Of a stretch of 64,000 nucleotides of DNA, positions 50,303 through 59,509 are shown one piece after another (position 1 is the first letter of the stretch; each line of letters begins with the position of its first letter). Location: the NCBI GenBank assembly GCA_964512225.1, contig CAZEKB010000016.1, forward strand, positions 15,755 to 79,754. Direction: 5' to 3'. Below the pieces are notes generated by a model that worked only from the letters and a program-made list of their open reading frames with translations, did no database searches and was not told where the DNA came from. This DNA comes from CAZEKB01 sp964512225 (GTDB taxonomy: Bacteria > Myxococcota_A > UBA796 > UBA9615). The position numbers and the translations under genes were made by a program.

Positions 50303-51535
50303 ATGCGAATCCTCTTCCTGTCCGATCGATTTCCGCCCGAACGCGACGCCGCCTCATCGAGGGTCTACGAGCGCGCCGTGCACTGGGTTCGGTGGGGCCA
50401 CGACGTGACCGTCCTCACCTGCGCGCCCAACCACCCGGACGGGGAGGTCTACCCGGGCTACCGCAACGACTGGGTGAACATCGAGGCCGTGGACGGCATC
50501 CGCGTCGTGCGTTTGAAGACGTACATCGCGCCGAACGCCGGGACGTACAAGCGGGTCGCCGACTTCCTCAGCTACATGGCCTCGAGCTTCGTCGCGGGTC
50601 TGTTCCACGAGAAGCCGGACGTGATCGTCGCCAGCTCGCCGCAGATCTTCACGGCGGTCTCCGGCTGGGCCCTGGGCGCGCTCCGCGACGTCCCGTACGT
50701 GTTCGAGCTGGCCGACCTGTGGCCCGCCACGATCCGCGACGTCGACGCGCTCGAGAACGAGGCCGTCCTCGACGCCCTGGAGCGGTTGGAGCTCTTCCTC
50801 TACCGGCGGTCCGCCGCCGTCGTCGCGCTCACGCGCACGTTCGAGGAGGACCTCGTGGGGCGCGGGATTCCCCGGGACAGGATCCACGTGGTCATCAACG
50901 GAGTGGAGCTGTCGAAGTTCCGCCCGCGGCCCCGCGCCGGGGATCTCGCCGCCGAGCTGGGCCTCGCCGAGGACGACTTCGTCGTGGGCTACATCGGCAC
51001 TCACGGCCTGGCTCACGGCCTCGCGAACGTGCTCGACGCGGCGGCGCTGCTCGCTCAGCGGGCGCCGCGCGCGAAGTTCCTGCTCGTGGGCTCGGGCGCC
51101 GAGCGTGAGCGCCTCGTGAGCGACGTACGTCGCCGCGGTCTGAGCAACGTCGTGATGGTCCCGCCGCAGCCGAAGTCCGAGATGCCCCGGTACTGGAGCC
51201 TGTGCCGCGTCGCGCTCGTACACCTGCGGGATCTGCCCGTGTTCTCCACCGTGATCCCCTCGAAGATCTTCGAGGCCCTCGGCATGGGGCTGCCCGTGAT
51301 CATGTGCCTTCCCCGCGGCGAGGCGACCGACATCGTCGAGGCCGAGGGCGTGGGGCTGCACTGCGCGCCCGAGGATCCCGAGGCGCTCGCCGACACCGTC
51401 GTCTCCCTCCTGGACGACGCCCTGCGGGGCCCGATGCAGGCCCTCACCGGCGAGTCCGCCCGAAGACACAGCCGCGAGCGCCAGGCCCGCGACTTCCTCT
51501 CCGTTCTCCACTCCGTCGCCGAGGTGCGCGCATGA
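50303..51535 (+). CDS. GT4 glycosyltransferase, WbuB/WcaI-like
   Basis: This 410-residue GT-B enzyme opens MRILFLSDRFPPERDAASSR with the Gly/Pro-rich GT4 acceptor-domain pattern, followed by VFELADLWPATIRDVDAL, VVINGVELSKFRPRP, YIGTHGLAHGLANVLDAA and IPSKIFEALGMGLPVIM, the last resembling the EX7E donor region. WbuB-type enzymes transfer amino sugars such as FucNAc in O-antigen synthesis. Donor not predictable. It restarts the plus-strand operon after the inverted pair. The following radical SAM gene overlaps its stop (ATGA). Confidence 0.9.
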   Translation: MRILFLSDRFPPERDAASSRVYERAVHWVRWGHDVTVLTCAPNHPDGEVYPGYRNDWVNIEAVDGIRVVRLKTYIAPNAGTYKRVADFLSYMASSFVAGLFHEKPDVIVASSPQIFTAVSGWALGALRDVPYVFELADLWPATIRDVDALENEAVLDALERLELFLYRRSAAVVALTRTFEEDLVGRGIPRDRIHVVINGVELSKFRPRPRAGDLAAELGLAEDDFVVGYIGTHGLAHGLANVLDAAALLAQRAPRAKFLLVGSGAERERLVSDVRRRGLSNVVMVPPQPKSEMPRYWSLCRVALVHLRDLPVFSTVIPSKIFEALGMGLPVIMCLPRGEATDIVEAEGVGLHCAPEDPEALADTVVSLLDDALRGPMQALTGESARRHSRERQARDFLSVLHSVAEVRA

Positions 51536-52962
51536 AGGTCCTGCTGCTGGTTCCCCCCGAGGAGAACTACATGACGGCCAGCATCCACAAGTCCCTCGAT
51601 CACAAGCGGGAGCACCGCCCGCTGCTGGGGATCCTGTCCGTGGCGACGTTCCTCCAGCGGGCGCGGCCCGACCACGAGGTGTCGTTCGTGGACTGCCGGG
51701 CGCTCGAGATGGACTTCGAAGCGATGGCCGAGCTGGTCGAGGACTTCGGCCCCGACGTGGTGGGGCTCACGACGCTCACGTTCAACTACTACGACACGCT
51801 GCAGACCGCCCGGCGCATCAAGCGCTGCTCGAAGCCCCCCGTCGTCGTGCTCGGCGGCTGGCACGTGAGCCTGTACCCCGCTGAGACGCTCGCGCAGGAG
51901 TGCGTCGACTACGTGGTGCACGGGGAGGGCGAGCGCAGCTTCGTGGAGCTGATCGACGCGATCGAAGGCGGGCTCGACGGCCTCGGGGACATCCTCGGCA
52001 TCGGGTTCCAGGGGGACGACGGGGCGCCCGTCGTGACCGCCCCGCGCAAGGTCGACCGCGAGCTGGACGACGTGCCGTTCCCGGACTTCTCGCTGACCCG
52101 CGTCGACCTCTACTCCCACATCCTCGGCGGAGCGAAGATCACGCTGCCGATGGAGTCGTCGCGGGGGTGCCCGTTCGCGTGCACCTTCTGCGACATCCGC
52201 CGCACTCAGTTCCGGTTCCGTTCGCCCGAGCTGATCGTCGACGAGATGGAGCGCTGGGTGGACCAGGGCATCTCCTCGTTCTTCTTCGTGGACGACAACG
52301 TCACCGTGAACAAGAAGCGCGCGCTCACGCTCTTCAATACGATCGCGGACCGCCGACTCGGGGTCGAGTTCAAGGTGAGCAGCCGCGTCGACGGCCTCAA
52401 CCCCGAGCTCATGGAGGCGATGGTGAGGGCGGGCGTGAGCCGCGTGAGCCTCGGCATCGAGTCCACGAAGCAGAAGTACCTCGACTACATGCAGAAGGAG
52501 ACGACGGTCCCCCAGATCGTGGACTGCCTGGCCCAGGCGCGGGCCGAGGGCCTCCCCGTGTTCGCCTTCATGATGCTCGGGCTCCCGGGGCAGACGAAGC
52601 AGGAGATGCTGGAGGAGGCCGACTTCCTCAAGCACCACCGCGTCGACTACGCGAGCTTCTCGGTGATGACCGTCTACCCGAAGACGGAGCTGTACCGGCG
52701 CGCCACCGAGGCGGGGGACCTGGCGCACGACCCGTGGCCGGAGTTCGCGCGCGATCCGCGGCCGAACGTGCAGGCGCCGTACATGAACACGCTGTACTCG
52801 CCCGACGAGCTCAAGCGCATCCAGCTGGCGGTCACGCGCCGCTTCTACTTCTCGCCGCGCAACCTGTACCGACGCATCCGCGAGGTGGACTCGCTGTCGA
52901 CGTTCAAGACCCGGGCGAAGGTCGCCCTGCGCATGCTCGGGCGCGAGGACGTGCGCCTCTAG
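51532..52962 (+). CDS. B12-binding-domain radical SAM protein
   Basis: This 476-residue protein has an N-terminal cobalamin-binding-like Rossmann domain (residues ~1-150; VVGLTTLTFNYYDTLQTARR, VVVLGGWHVSLYPAETLAQE) and a radical SAM barrel with the CxxxCxxC cluster site in RGCPFACTFCDIRR (Cys213, Cys217, Cys220), then FFFVDDNVTVNKKRALTLF and VSLGIESTKQKYLDYMQKET. Related enzymes methylate unactivated carbons or remodel rings. The B12 ligand motif DxHxxG is not evident, so cobalamin use is uncertain. It is coupled to a glycosyltransferase gene, and a SAM methyltransferase gene follows 12 nt later. Confidence 0.88.
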   Translation: MKVLLLVPPEENYMTASIHKSLDHKREHRPLLGILSVATFLQRARPDHEVSFVDCRALEMDFEAMAELVEDFGPDVVGLTTLTFNYYDTLQTARRIKRCSKPPVVVLGGWHVSLYPAETLAQECVDYVVHGEGERSFVELIDAIEGGLDGLGDILGIGFQGDDGAPVVTAPRKVDRELDDVPFPDFSLTRVDLYSHILGGAKITLPMESSRGCPFACTFCDIRRTQFRFRSPELIVDEMERWVDQGISSFFFVDDNVTVNKKRALTLFNTIADRRLGVEFKVSSRVDGLNPELMEAMVRAGVSRVSLGIESTKQKYLDYMQKETTVPQIVDCLAQARAEGLPVFAFMMLGLPGQTKQEMLEEADFLKHHRVDYASFSVMTVYPKTELYRRATEAGDLAHDPWPEFARDPRPNVQAPYMNTLYSPDELKRIQLAVTRRFYFSPRNLYRRIREVDSLSTFKTRAKVALRMLGREDVRL

Positions 52963-52974
52963 GCGCGGGGGACG

Positions 52975-53802
52975 ATGCTCGACGGAGCTGCCAAGAGCGC
53001 GGTGCACGAGCACTGGGACGCGGCGTCCTGCGGGGAGCGGTACCTCGTGGGACCCGACGACGTCGCCCGGTTCGAGGCGCAGGCCGACGCGCGGTACCGG
53101 CTCGAGCCGTTCATCTTCGAGTTCGCTCGGTTCCACGAGGGCCGCGGACGTCGGGGGCTGGAGATCGGCGTCGGGCTCGGGGCCGACTTCGTGCAGTGGC
53201 TGCGGGCCGGGGCCCGCATGACGGGCGTGGACCTCACCGCGCGGGCCGTGGAGCAGACGCGCCGGCGGGCCTCGATCTACGGGTTCACTCCCGATCTGCA
53301 TGTCGCCGATGCGGAGGAGCTCCCATTCGACGCCGACACCTTCGACTTCGTCTACAGCTGGGGCGTCCTCCACCACAGCCCGGACACGCCGACGGCGGTC
53401 CGTGAGGTGCTTCGGGTGCTCAAGCCGGGGGGAACGGCCCGCGTGATGGTCTATCACGGCCCCTCGTGGGTGGGCTGGATGCTGTGGGCGCGCCACGCCG
53501 CGGCCGCGGGGCGACCCCTCCGGCGGGCCCGCGATGTCGTCGGCGAGCACCTGGAGTCCCCGGGCACCAAGGTCTACTCCATCGCCGAGGCGCGGGCCCT
53601 GTTCGACGGCTTCGACGTCCGCCGCTGCGCTCCCGTCCTGTGTCCGGCCGACCTGCTGCTCAACGAGCCGTCGGCGAAGCACCGCGGGCTGGTGGACCGG
53701 CTCGCCTGGCGCTTCTGGCCGAGGCCCTTGGTCCGCGCCCTCGGCGATCGCTTCGGCTCGTTCCTGTTGATCGAGGCCCGCAAGCCCGTCGAGGAGGGCT
53801 GA
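52975..53802 (+). CDS. SAM-dependent methyltransferase
   Basis: This 275-residue class I methyltransferase has motif I GRRGLEIGVGLGADFVQWLR, acidic loop MTGVDLTARAVEQ, then FDFVYSWGVLHHSPDTPTAV and RVLKPGGTARVMVYH. The N-terminal part (VHEHWDAASCGERYL) and the C-terminal helices (VYSIAEARALFDGFDVRRC) are like methyltransferases in capsule and O-antigen loci. It lies between the radical SAM and asnB genes (3 nt before asnB), so it is surely in the operon. Target is unknown. Confidence 0.88.
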   Translation: MLDGAAKSAVHEHWDAASCGERYLVGPDDVARFEAQADARYRLEPFIFEFARFHEGRGRRGLEIGVGLGADFVQWLRAGARMTGVDLTARAVEQTRRRASIYGFTPDLHVADAEELPFDADTFDFVYSWGVLHHSPDTPTAVREVLRVLKPGGTARVMVYHGPSWVGWMLWARHAAAAGRPLRRARDVVGEHLESPGTKVYSIAEARALFDGFDVRRCAPVLCPADLLLNEPSAKHRGLVDRLAWRFWPRPLVRALGDRFGSFLLIEARKPVEEG

Positions 53803-53805
53803 GCG

Positions 53806-55764
53806 ATGTGCGGGATCGCCGGGTTCGCCGGGACGTTCGACGTCGACCTGCTCGAGGCGATGAGCGACCGCATCGCCCACCGGGGCCCCGACGACGCCGA
53901 CGCGGTCCTCCTGCGACCGGCGGAGGGGCCGCCCGTGGGTCTCGCGCATCGTCGCCTCTCGATCATCGACCTCAGCGCCGCGGGTCGTCAGCCGATGGGC
54001 GTGCAGTGCGACCGCTGCGGGGGGCACGAGGAGGCGTGGCGGCGCATGTGGCTCGTCTACAACGGCGAGCTCTACAACCACCTCGAGCTGCGCGCCGAGC
54101 TGGAGGCGCGGGGGCACCGCTTCTTCAGCCGCACGGACTCGGAGGTGCTCCTGCACCTGTGGGCCGAGTACGGCGACGCGCTGCTCGAGCGCCTCAACGG
54201 CATCTTCGCGTTCGCCCTGTACGACGGTCGGGGAGGGCTGCTCCTGGCCCGCGACGGCTTCGGCGTGAAGCCGCTCTACCTCGCCGAGACGTCGCGGGGG
54301 CTGCTCTTCGCGTCGGAGCTCAAGGCCCTGCTCGCCGCGCCCATCTCGCGCGACATCGACCCCGTGGCTGTCCACCACTACGTCACCTACCTGTGGTGCC
54401 CCGCGCCGCGGACGCCCCTGCGGGCCGTGGAGAAGCTGGAGCCGGGCACCGCCCTGCGCGTCCGGGGCGGCGCGATCGAGCGGCGGTGGTGCTTCTACCG
54501 CCCGCCCGTGAGCGCCCCCCGACGGGAGTCCGCGGCGGCCACCTCCCGGGGCATCCGCGAGCACCTCGAGCAGGCCGTGAGGCGGCAGCTGGTCGCCGAC
54601 GTCGAGGTCGGCGCGTTCCTCTCCGGGGGCCTCGACTCGAGCGCGATCGTCGCGATGATGCGGCGCCTGCAGCCGAACGCGCGGATCCCCTGCTACTCGA
54701 TCGGCCTGCGGGGCGGGGAGACCCTGGAGGATCACGCCGAGGATCTCCCCTACGCCCGGCGCGTCGCGGACCACCTCAAGGTCGACCTGCGGGTGCTCGA
54801 GGTCGGGCCGGAGATCATCGACCGGCTCCCCGAGCTCCTCTTCCACCTGGACGAACCCCAGGCCGACCCGGCGCCGATCCACTCGCTGCTGATCGCTCGT
54901 CGGGCGGCGAAGGACGGGGTGAAGGTGCTGATGTCGGGGCAGGGCGGCGACGACGTCTACACGGGCTACCGGCGGCACTCCGCGCTGCGGCTCGAGCGGC
55001 TGTGGGGCGGGCTCCCGGCCCGGGCGAAGGGCGCGATCGGCGGGGCGGCGGGGCTGCTGCACGAGGGGCGCGTGCCGGTGCCGTGGATGAAGAGCGGGGT
55101 CGCCCGCCGGGCCGTGAGGGCGCTCGCTCACGCGGGCCTTCCCGCCGACCAGCGCCTCGCCGCCTACTTCCGCTGGGGCGGGGAGCGGACCCGACGCGGG
55201 CTGCTCTCGCCCGACGTTCGGGCGGGCCTGCGGGACGACGCGCCGCTCGCCCGGACGCTGGCTGCGCTGCCCCCGGGCATGGACCCCGTCCAGCGCATGC
55301 TGCACCTCGAGCTGCGGCACTTCCTCGCGGATCACAACCTCGCCTACACGGACAAGACGGGCATGGCGGAGGGCGTCGAGGTGCGGGTCCCGCTGCTCGA
55401 CCCCGACCTCGTCGCTCACGCCGCGGGCATCCCCGTCGATCGCAAGATGGCGGGGGGCGTGCCCAAGGCGGCGTTCAAGCGGGCGATGGAGCCGCTGCTG
55501 CCGCGCGACGTCGTGTACCGGCCGAAGACCGGGTTCGGAGCGCCGCTGCGACGGTGGATGAGCCGCGAGCTCCGGCCGATGGTCGACGAGCTCCTCAGCC
55601 CCGCATCCCTGGCCTCCCGCGGCCTCTTCGACCCCGCCGCCGTGCGACGGCTCGTGGAGCTGGACCGCGCGCGCCGGGTGGACGCCGCCTACAACCTGTT
55701 CGCCGTCCTGTGCGTGGAGCAGTGGTGTCGGATCTTCGTGGACCGCGACGGCCGTCGCCCATGA
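53806..55764 (+). CDS. asnB: Asparagine synthetase (glutamine-hydrolysing) family amidotransferase
   Basis: This 652-residue AsnB-type enzyme has an N-terminal glutaminase with the catalytic Cys2 (MCGIAGFAG), NGELYNHLELRAELEARGH and a C-terminal synthetase with the PPi loop FLSGGLDSSAIVAMM (~272). An insert with CDRCGGHEEAW at ~66-76 is unlike standard AsnB. In polysaccharide loci, AsnB-like proteins (for example WbpS of Pseudomonas) amidate uronic acids, which fits the neighbouring uronate genes. A simple asparagine-making role cannot be excluded. It overlaps the flippase gene by 4 nt. Confidence 0.92.
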   Translation: MCGIAGFAGTFDVDLLEAMSDRIAHRGPDDADAVLLRPAEGPPVGLAHRRLSIIDLSAAGRQPMGVQCDRCGGHEEAWRRMWLVYNGELYNHLELRAELEARGHRFFSRTDSEVLLHLWAEYGDALLERLNGIFAFALYDGRGGLLLARDGFGVKPLYLAETSRGLLFASELKALLAAPISRDIDPVAVHHYVTYLWCPAPRTPLRAVEKLEPGTALRVRGGAIERRWCFYRPPVSAPRRESAAATSRGIREHLEQAVRRQLVADVEVGAFLSGGLDSSAIVAMMRRLQPNARIPCYSIGLRGGETLEDHAEDLPYARRVADHLKVDLRVLEVGPEIIDRLPELLFHLDEPQADPAPIHSLLIARRAAKDGVKVLMSGQGGDDVYTGYRRHSALRLERLWGGLPARAKGAIGGAAGLLHEGRVPVPWMKSGVARRAVRALAHAGLPADQRLAAYFRWGGERTRRGLLSPDVRAGLRDDAPLARTLAALPPGMDPVQRMLHLELRHFLADHNLAYTDKTGMAEGVEVRVPLLDPDLVAHAAGIPVDRKMAGGVPKAAFKRAMEPLLPRDVVYRPKTGFGAPLRRWMSRELRPMVDELLSPASLASRGLFDPAAVRRLVELDRARRVDAAYNLFAVLCVEQWCRIFVDRDGRRP

Positions 55765-57302
55765 AGAAGCCCGCGCAGATCGGCCCCCGCCGCTCCGGGC
55801 TCTGGCGCACGTCGCTGATCCTGGCGGGGATCGCCATGGGCGCGAAGCTCCTCGGGTTCGCCCGCGACGTGGTGCTTGCCGCGCAGTTCGGGGCCACGCG
55901 CGAGACCGACGCGTTCTTCCTCGTCTTCACCTTCTGGTTCCAGTTCGGCCTGCTGCTGCTGTTCGCGATGAGCAAGGTCGTCGTGCCGCGGTACGTCGCC
56001 CTGGACGGCGACCGGGACGCGTCGGGCAGGCTCGTGGGGAGCGTCCTCGTGGCGGTCGTCGTCGTGCTCGGCGCGGCGACGTTCGTCGGCTGGGCCTTCC
56101 TCGAGCCCATGGCGGCGGCGATCGCGCCCGGGTTCGACGCGGACTCGCTCGCGCTCACGGTCCGGCTGCTCGAGATCGCGCTGCCCACCGCGGTGCTCTG
56201 CGGGGTCGCGGGGCTGTTCCTCGCCGTGGCTCGGGCGCGCGGGCACTTCTTCGTGGGCGATCTCGGGCTGCTCGCCGTGAACGGGGGCGTGATCGTCGGC
56301 CTGGTCGTCTTCGGCTCCACGCTCGGGATCGCGTCGGCGGCCTGGGGACTCACGGCGGGGATCGGCGTCACCACCGTCGTGCTCGTGGGATACGCGGTCC
56401 TCCACCGCGTGCCGCTGCGGGCGCCCGGAGGCGCGGACGGGATGCGCGTCCTCGCCTTCTCCGTGGCGATCCTGTCGTTCGGGGGCGCGGGCGGCCACGC
56501 GATGACGCTGGTGAACCGCTTCTTCTTCGGGCTGCTGCCCGAGGGCCGACTCACGTGCTTCGGGTACGCCGAGCGGGCGCTGATGCTGCCGCTGACGATC
56601 GCGATGTACGCGCTGATGACGACCCTGCTGCCCGCGCTCGCGAAGCGCTTCCGCGACGGCGATCGCGCGGCCGCGGAAGGCATGGCGATGGGGGCCCTGC
56701 GGGTGCTGCTGTTCAGCCTCGTGCCGGTGGTGCTCTTCATGGCCGTCGCGAGCGAGCCGATCGTGCGCCTGCTCTTCGGACGCGGGGCGTTCGGCGAGGA
56801 GGACGTCGCGCTCACGGGTCTGCTGATCGCGCTGCTGGTGCCCGCCGCGGTCCTGGCGGTCGGTCGGAGCGTGATCGCCGAGCTCTTCTACGCCGACCGG
56901 GACGTGCGCACGCCCGTCCTCGCGGCCGTGGTGGGCGTCGCTGTCTGCTTGATCGTATTCCCGTTCGTGTGGCGGCCGTTCGGGGTGGTTGGCCTGGCCG
57001 TGGCCCGGGCGGGCGCCGACGCGGTGGCCCTGGTGTGGATCGCGGCCGCGGCGCACCGCCGGCTCGGGATTCGCTTCGGCGCCCTCGTCCCCTTCGGAGC
57101 CCGCCTCGCCGCGGCCGCGGGGGCGGCGGCGCTCGTCGGCGTGATCGTGGGACTGCTCGCCGGCGAGGCGTCCTCCCCCGCGCGGATCGCGGCCACGTGG
57201 ACGGCCTTCACGGCGACGTACGTCGCGGTGGCGAAGGGCGTCCGCCTGGACGAGCTCGAGACCCTCCTGTCCGTCCTCCGCCGACGAAAGGCGACCGCAT
57301 GA
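55761..57302 (+). CDS. MurJ/MviN-type polyprenyl-linked glycan flippase
   Basis: This 513-residue inner-membrane protein has about 14 hydrophobic segments of MOP-superfamily type. It opens TSLILAGIAMGAKLLGFARD, VVLAAQFGATRETDAFFLVF, the typical MurJ N-terminus, and carries LLFGRGAFGEEDVALTGLL, matching the MurJ signature. MurJ flips lipid II, but copies inside polysaccharide loci usually act as Wzx-like exporters of the repeat unit. No other Wzx candidate is seen in the locus, so that role is inferred. It is overlapped on both sides by neighbouring genes. Confidence 0.9.
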   Translation: MKKPAQIGPRRSGLWRTSLILAGIAMGAKLLGFARDVVLAAQFGATRETDAFFLVFTFWFQFGLLLLFAMSKVVVPRYVALDGDRDASGRLVGSVLVAVVVVLGAATFVGWAFLEPMAAAIAPGFDADSLALTVRLLEIALPTAVLCGVAGLFLAVARARGHFFVGDLGLLAVNGGVIVGLVVFGSTLGIASAAWGLTAGIGVTTVVLVGYAVLHRVPLRAPGGADGMRVLAFSVAILSFGGAGGHAMTLVNRFFFGLLPEGRLTCFGYAERALMLPLTIAMYALMTTLLPALAKRFRDGDRAAAEGMAMGALRVLLFSLVPVVLFMAVASEPIVRLLFGRGAFGEEDVALTGLLIALLVPAAVLAVGRSVIAELFYADRDVRTPVLAAVVGVAVCLIVFPFVWRPFGVVGLAVARAGADAVALVWIAAAAHRRLGIRFGALVPFGARLAAAAGAAALVGVIVGLLAGEASSPARIAATWTAFTATYVAVAKGVRLDELETLLSVLRRRKATA

Positions 57303-58279
57303 GCATCGGGACCCGCGCCCAGTACCTGCGACGCGTATTCGCGTCGTACCTGTTCACGAAGAACAACCAGCTCACCTTCTGGCACGAGACGCCCGCCCGG
57401 AACCCGGCGGCGAAGCCCGACGAGCTGGGGCCGTACTGGATGACGTTCGCCGACAAGGCCGCCTACCCGGGCCCGTTCGACGACGACGGCGTCCCCCTGC
57501 TCGACTACCACGGCGACGTCGGTCGACATCACAACCCCATCGCCATCGCCCAGTACGCCCTGGGCCATTACAACCTGCTCCTGCAGACCGCGGACCGCGT
57601 GCACCTCGAGCGGTTCCGGACCTGCGCCGACTGGCTCCTGCACAACCTGCTCCCCAACGAGAAGGGTGTGCCGGTGTGGGCCCACCACTTCGACTTCGAG
57701 TACTTCAAGCCGCTGCTCGCGCCGTGGCACTCGGGCCTCGCCCAGGGCGTGGGGCTGAGCGTGCTCGTGAGGGCGCACGACTTCTTCGGCGACGCGCGGT
57801 ACCTCGAGGCCGCGCACCGGACCTTCGAGTCGCTCCGCACGCCGATCGCGGACGGCGGGGTGCTCTACACGGACGCCGACGGGGACGTGTGGATCGAGGA
57901 GTACATCGTCGATCCGCCAACTCACATCCTCAATGGGTTCCTGTGGGCCATGTGGGGCGTGCACGACTACCGCCTGGCCACCGGCTCGGCCGCCGCGAGC
58001 GCCTTCTTCAACGCGTGCCTGAGCACCGTGAGGAACAACCTGCACCGCTACGACACCGGCTTCTGGTCCCTGTACGAGCTCACGCCGCAGCGGATCCAGT
58101 CCCCGACGAGCCCCTTCTATCACCAGCTGCACTTAATCCAGTTGGAAGTGATGCACGCGCTCACGAACGAACCTTTATTCCAGGAGTACCGAGACCGGTG
58201 GGGGAGCTACGCCGCGAGGAGGGTGAATCGCTCGGCGGCGTGGGTCTACAAGGCCGGTTTCAAGCTTGTGTATTGGTAG
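57299..58279 (+). CDS. D-glucuronyl C5-epimerase family protein
   Basis: This 326-residue protein matches the C-terminal catalytic domain of heparan/heparosan C5-epimerases (C5-epim_C): WHSGLAQGVGLSVLVRAHDF, VWIEEYIVDPPTHILNGFLW, AMWGVHDYRLATG, and a final Tyr-rich segment. This family converts glucuronate to iduronate in the polymer. There is no signal peptide, so it would act in the cytoplasm on the growing unit, or be exported by an unseen route. The 3' end has unusually AT-rich codons (near 58130-58175). It overlaps the flippase gene by 4 nt. Confidence 0.88.
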   Translation: MSIGTRAQYLRRVFASYLFTKNNQLTFWHETPARNPAAKPDELGPYWMTFADKAAYPGPFDDDGVPLLDYHGDVGRHHNPIAIAQYALGHYNLLLQTADRVHLERFRTCADWLLHNLLPNEKGVPVWAHHFDFEYFKPLLAPWHSGLAQGVGLSVLVRAHDFFGDARYLEAAHRTFESLRTPIADGGVLYTDADGDVWIEEYIVDPPTHILNGFLWAMWGVHDYRLATGSAAASAFFNACLSTVRNNLHRYDTGFWSLYELTPQRIQSPTSPFYHQLHLIQLEVMHALTNEPLFQEYRDRWGSYAARRVNRSAAWVYKAGFKLVYW

Positions 58280-58318
58280 CCCCGACAGGGTCGGCCTGTA
58301 GGGTTCCGGAGGTCACGC

Positions 58319-59491
58319 ATGCCTTCTCCGCTTCGCATCCTGTTCGTCGTGGGCGCTCGCCCCAACTTCCCGAAGGTCGCGCCGATCCTGGCCGCGCTGG
58401 CCGAGCACGAGTCGGTCGACGGCCTCGTCTGCCACACGGGCCAGCACTACGACCCCGAGCTCAGCGGCATGTTCTTCGAGGACCTCGGGATCACCGCGCC
58501 CGTGAAGCTGCTGGGGGTCGGGTCCGGCACTCACGCGCAGCAGACCGCGGCGGTGATGGTGCGGTTCGAGGAGCACCTGGACGAGGTGACTCCGGACGCG
58601 GTGGTGGTGGTCGGCGACGTCAACTCGACGATGGCCTGCACGGTCGTCGCCACGAAGCTCCACATCCCCGTCGCGCACGTCGAGGCGGGCCTCCGGTCCG
58701 GCGATCGCTCGATGCCCGAGGAGATCAACCGGCTCCTCACGGACGCCGTCGCCGACCGGCTCTACACGCACTGCCGCGAGGCCGACAACCACCTGTGGCG
58801 GGAGGGGGTGGCGCCTCACAAGGTCGTATTCGCGGGCAACGTCATGATCGACTCGCTGCTGCGCCTGCGTCCGCGGGCCGAGGCCCCCGAGCAGCTCGCG
58901 TCGCTGGCGCTGAAGGAGCGGGGCTACGGGCTCGTCACGCTGCACCGCCCGGCCCTGGTCGACCGGGCGGAGAAGTTCGGCCCCATGCTCGACGCCCTCG
59001 TGGAGCTCTCCCGGGAGCTGCCGCTGCTCTACCCCGTCCACCCCCGCAGCTTCCACCGCCTCAAGGGCTTCGGGTTCATCGACGAGGACGCGCACCTCGT
59101 CGATCTACCGACCTTCCGCGGGTCGAACCTGCGCCTCTGCCCGTCGCTGCGCTACCTCCAGTTCCTGTGGCTGATGGACCGAGCTCGGCTCGTGGTCACG
59201 GACTCCGGCGGCGTGCAGGAAGAGACGACCGTCTTGCGCGTGCCCTGCATCACGGTGCGGGACAACACCGAGCGCGCCGTGACGATCCGCGACGGGACGA
59301 ACCAGCTGGTGGGGGTGAACCCGAGCGCCATGCTCGCGGCGGCCCGGGACGTCCTGGGGGGCACGGGGCCGAGCTTCGACCGCGTCCCCGAGCTGTGGGA
59401 CGGTCGCGCAGGACCCCGGATCGCGGCGGATCTCGTCCGCTGGTTGCGCCCCTCGCTGTCGCTCGTGAGCGGCCGCGTCGCCAACGCCTGA
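58319..59491 (+). CDS. wecB: UDP-N-acetylglucosamine 2-epimerase (non-hydrolysing)
   Basis: This 390-residue enzyme is of the WecB/MnaA type: VVGARPNFPKVAPILAALAE at the start, HVEAGLRSGDRSMPEEINR (the active-site loop) and VVTDSGGVQEETTVL near the C-terminus. It interconverts UDP-GlcNAc and UDP-ManNAc. This supplies ManNAc, or after oxidation ManNAcA, to the polymer. GGAGGT at 58308-58313 stands 5 nt before the ATG. A 39-nt gap after the C5-epimerase gene holds only a weak hairpin (58282-58294). Confidence 0.95.
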   Translation: MPSPLRILFVVGARPNFPKVAPILAALAEHESVDGLVCHTGQHYDPELSGMFFEDLGITAPVKLLGVGSGTHAQQTAAVMVRFEEHLDEVTPDAVVVVGDVNSTMACTVVATKLHIPVAHVEAGLRSGDRSMPEEINRLLTDAVADRLYTHCREADNHLWREGVAPHKVVFAGNVMIDSLLRLRPRAEAPEQLASLALKERGYGLVTLHRPALVDRAEKFGPMLDALVELSRELPLLYPVHPRSFHRLKGFGFIDEDAHLVDLPTFRGSNLRLCPSLRYLQFLWLMDRARLVVTDSGGVQEETTVLRVPCITVRDNTERAVTIRDGTNQLVGVNPSAMLAAARDVLGGTGPSFDRVPELWDGRAGPRIAADLVRWLRPSLSLVSGRVANA

Positions 59492-59509
59492 GTCGGCGGA
59501 GTCGATCCC

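Noticed and set aside
51055..55419. Minus-strand frame of over 1400 codons opposite the radical SAM and asnB genes
   Set aside because: No motif is present and the plus strand encodes four recognisable enzymes; high GC removes antisense stops.
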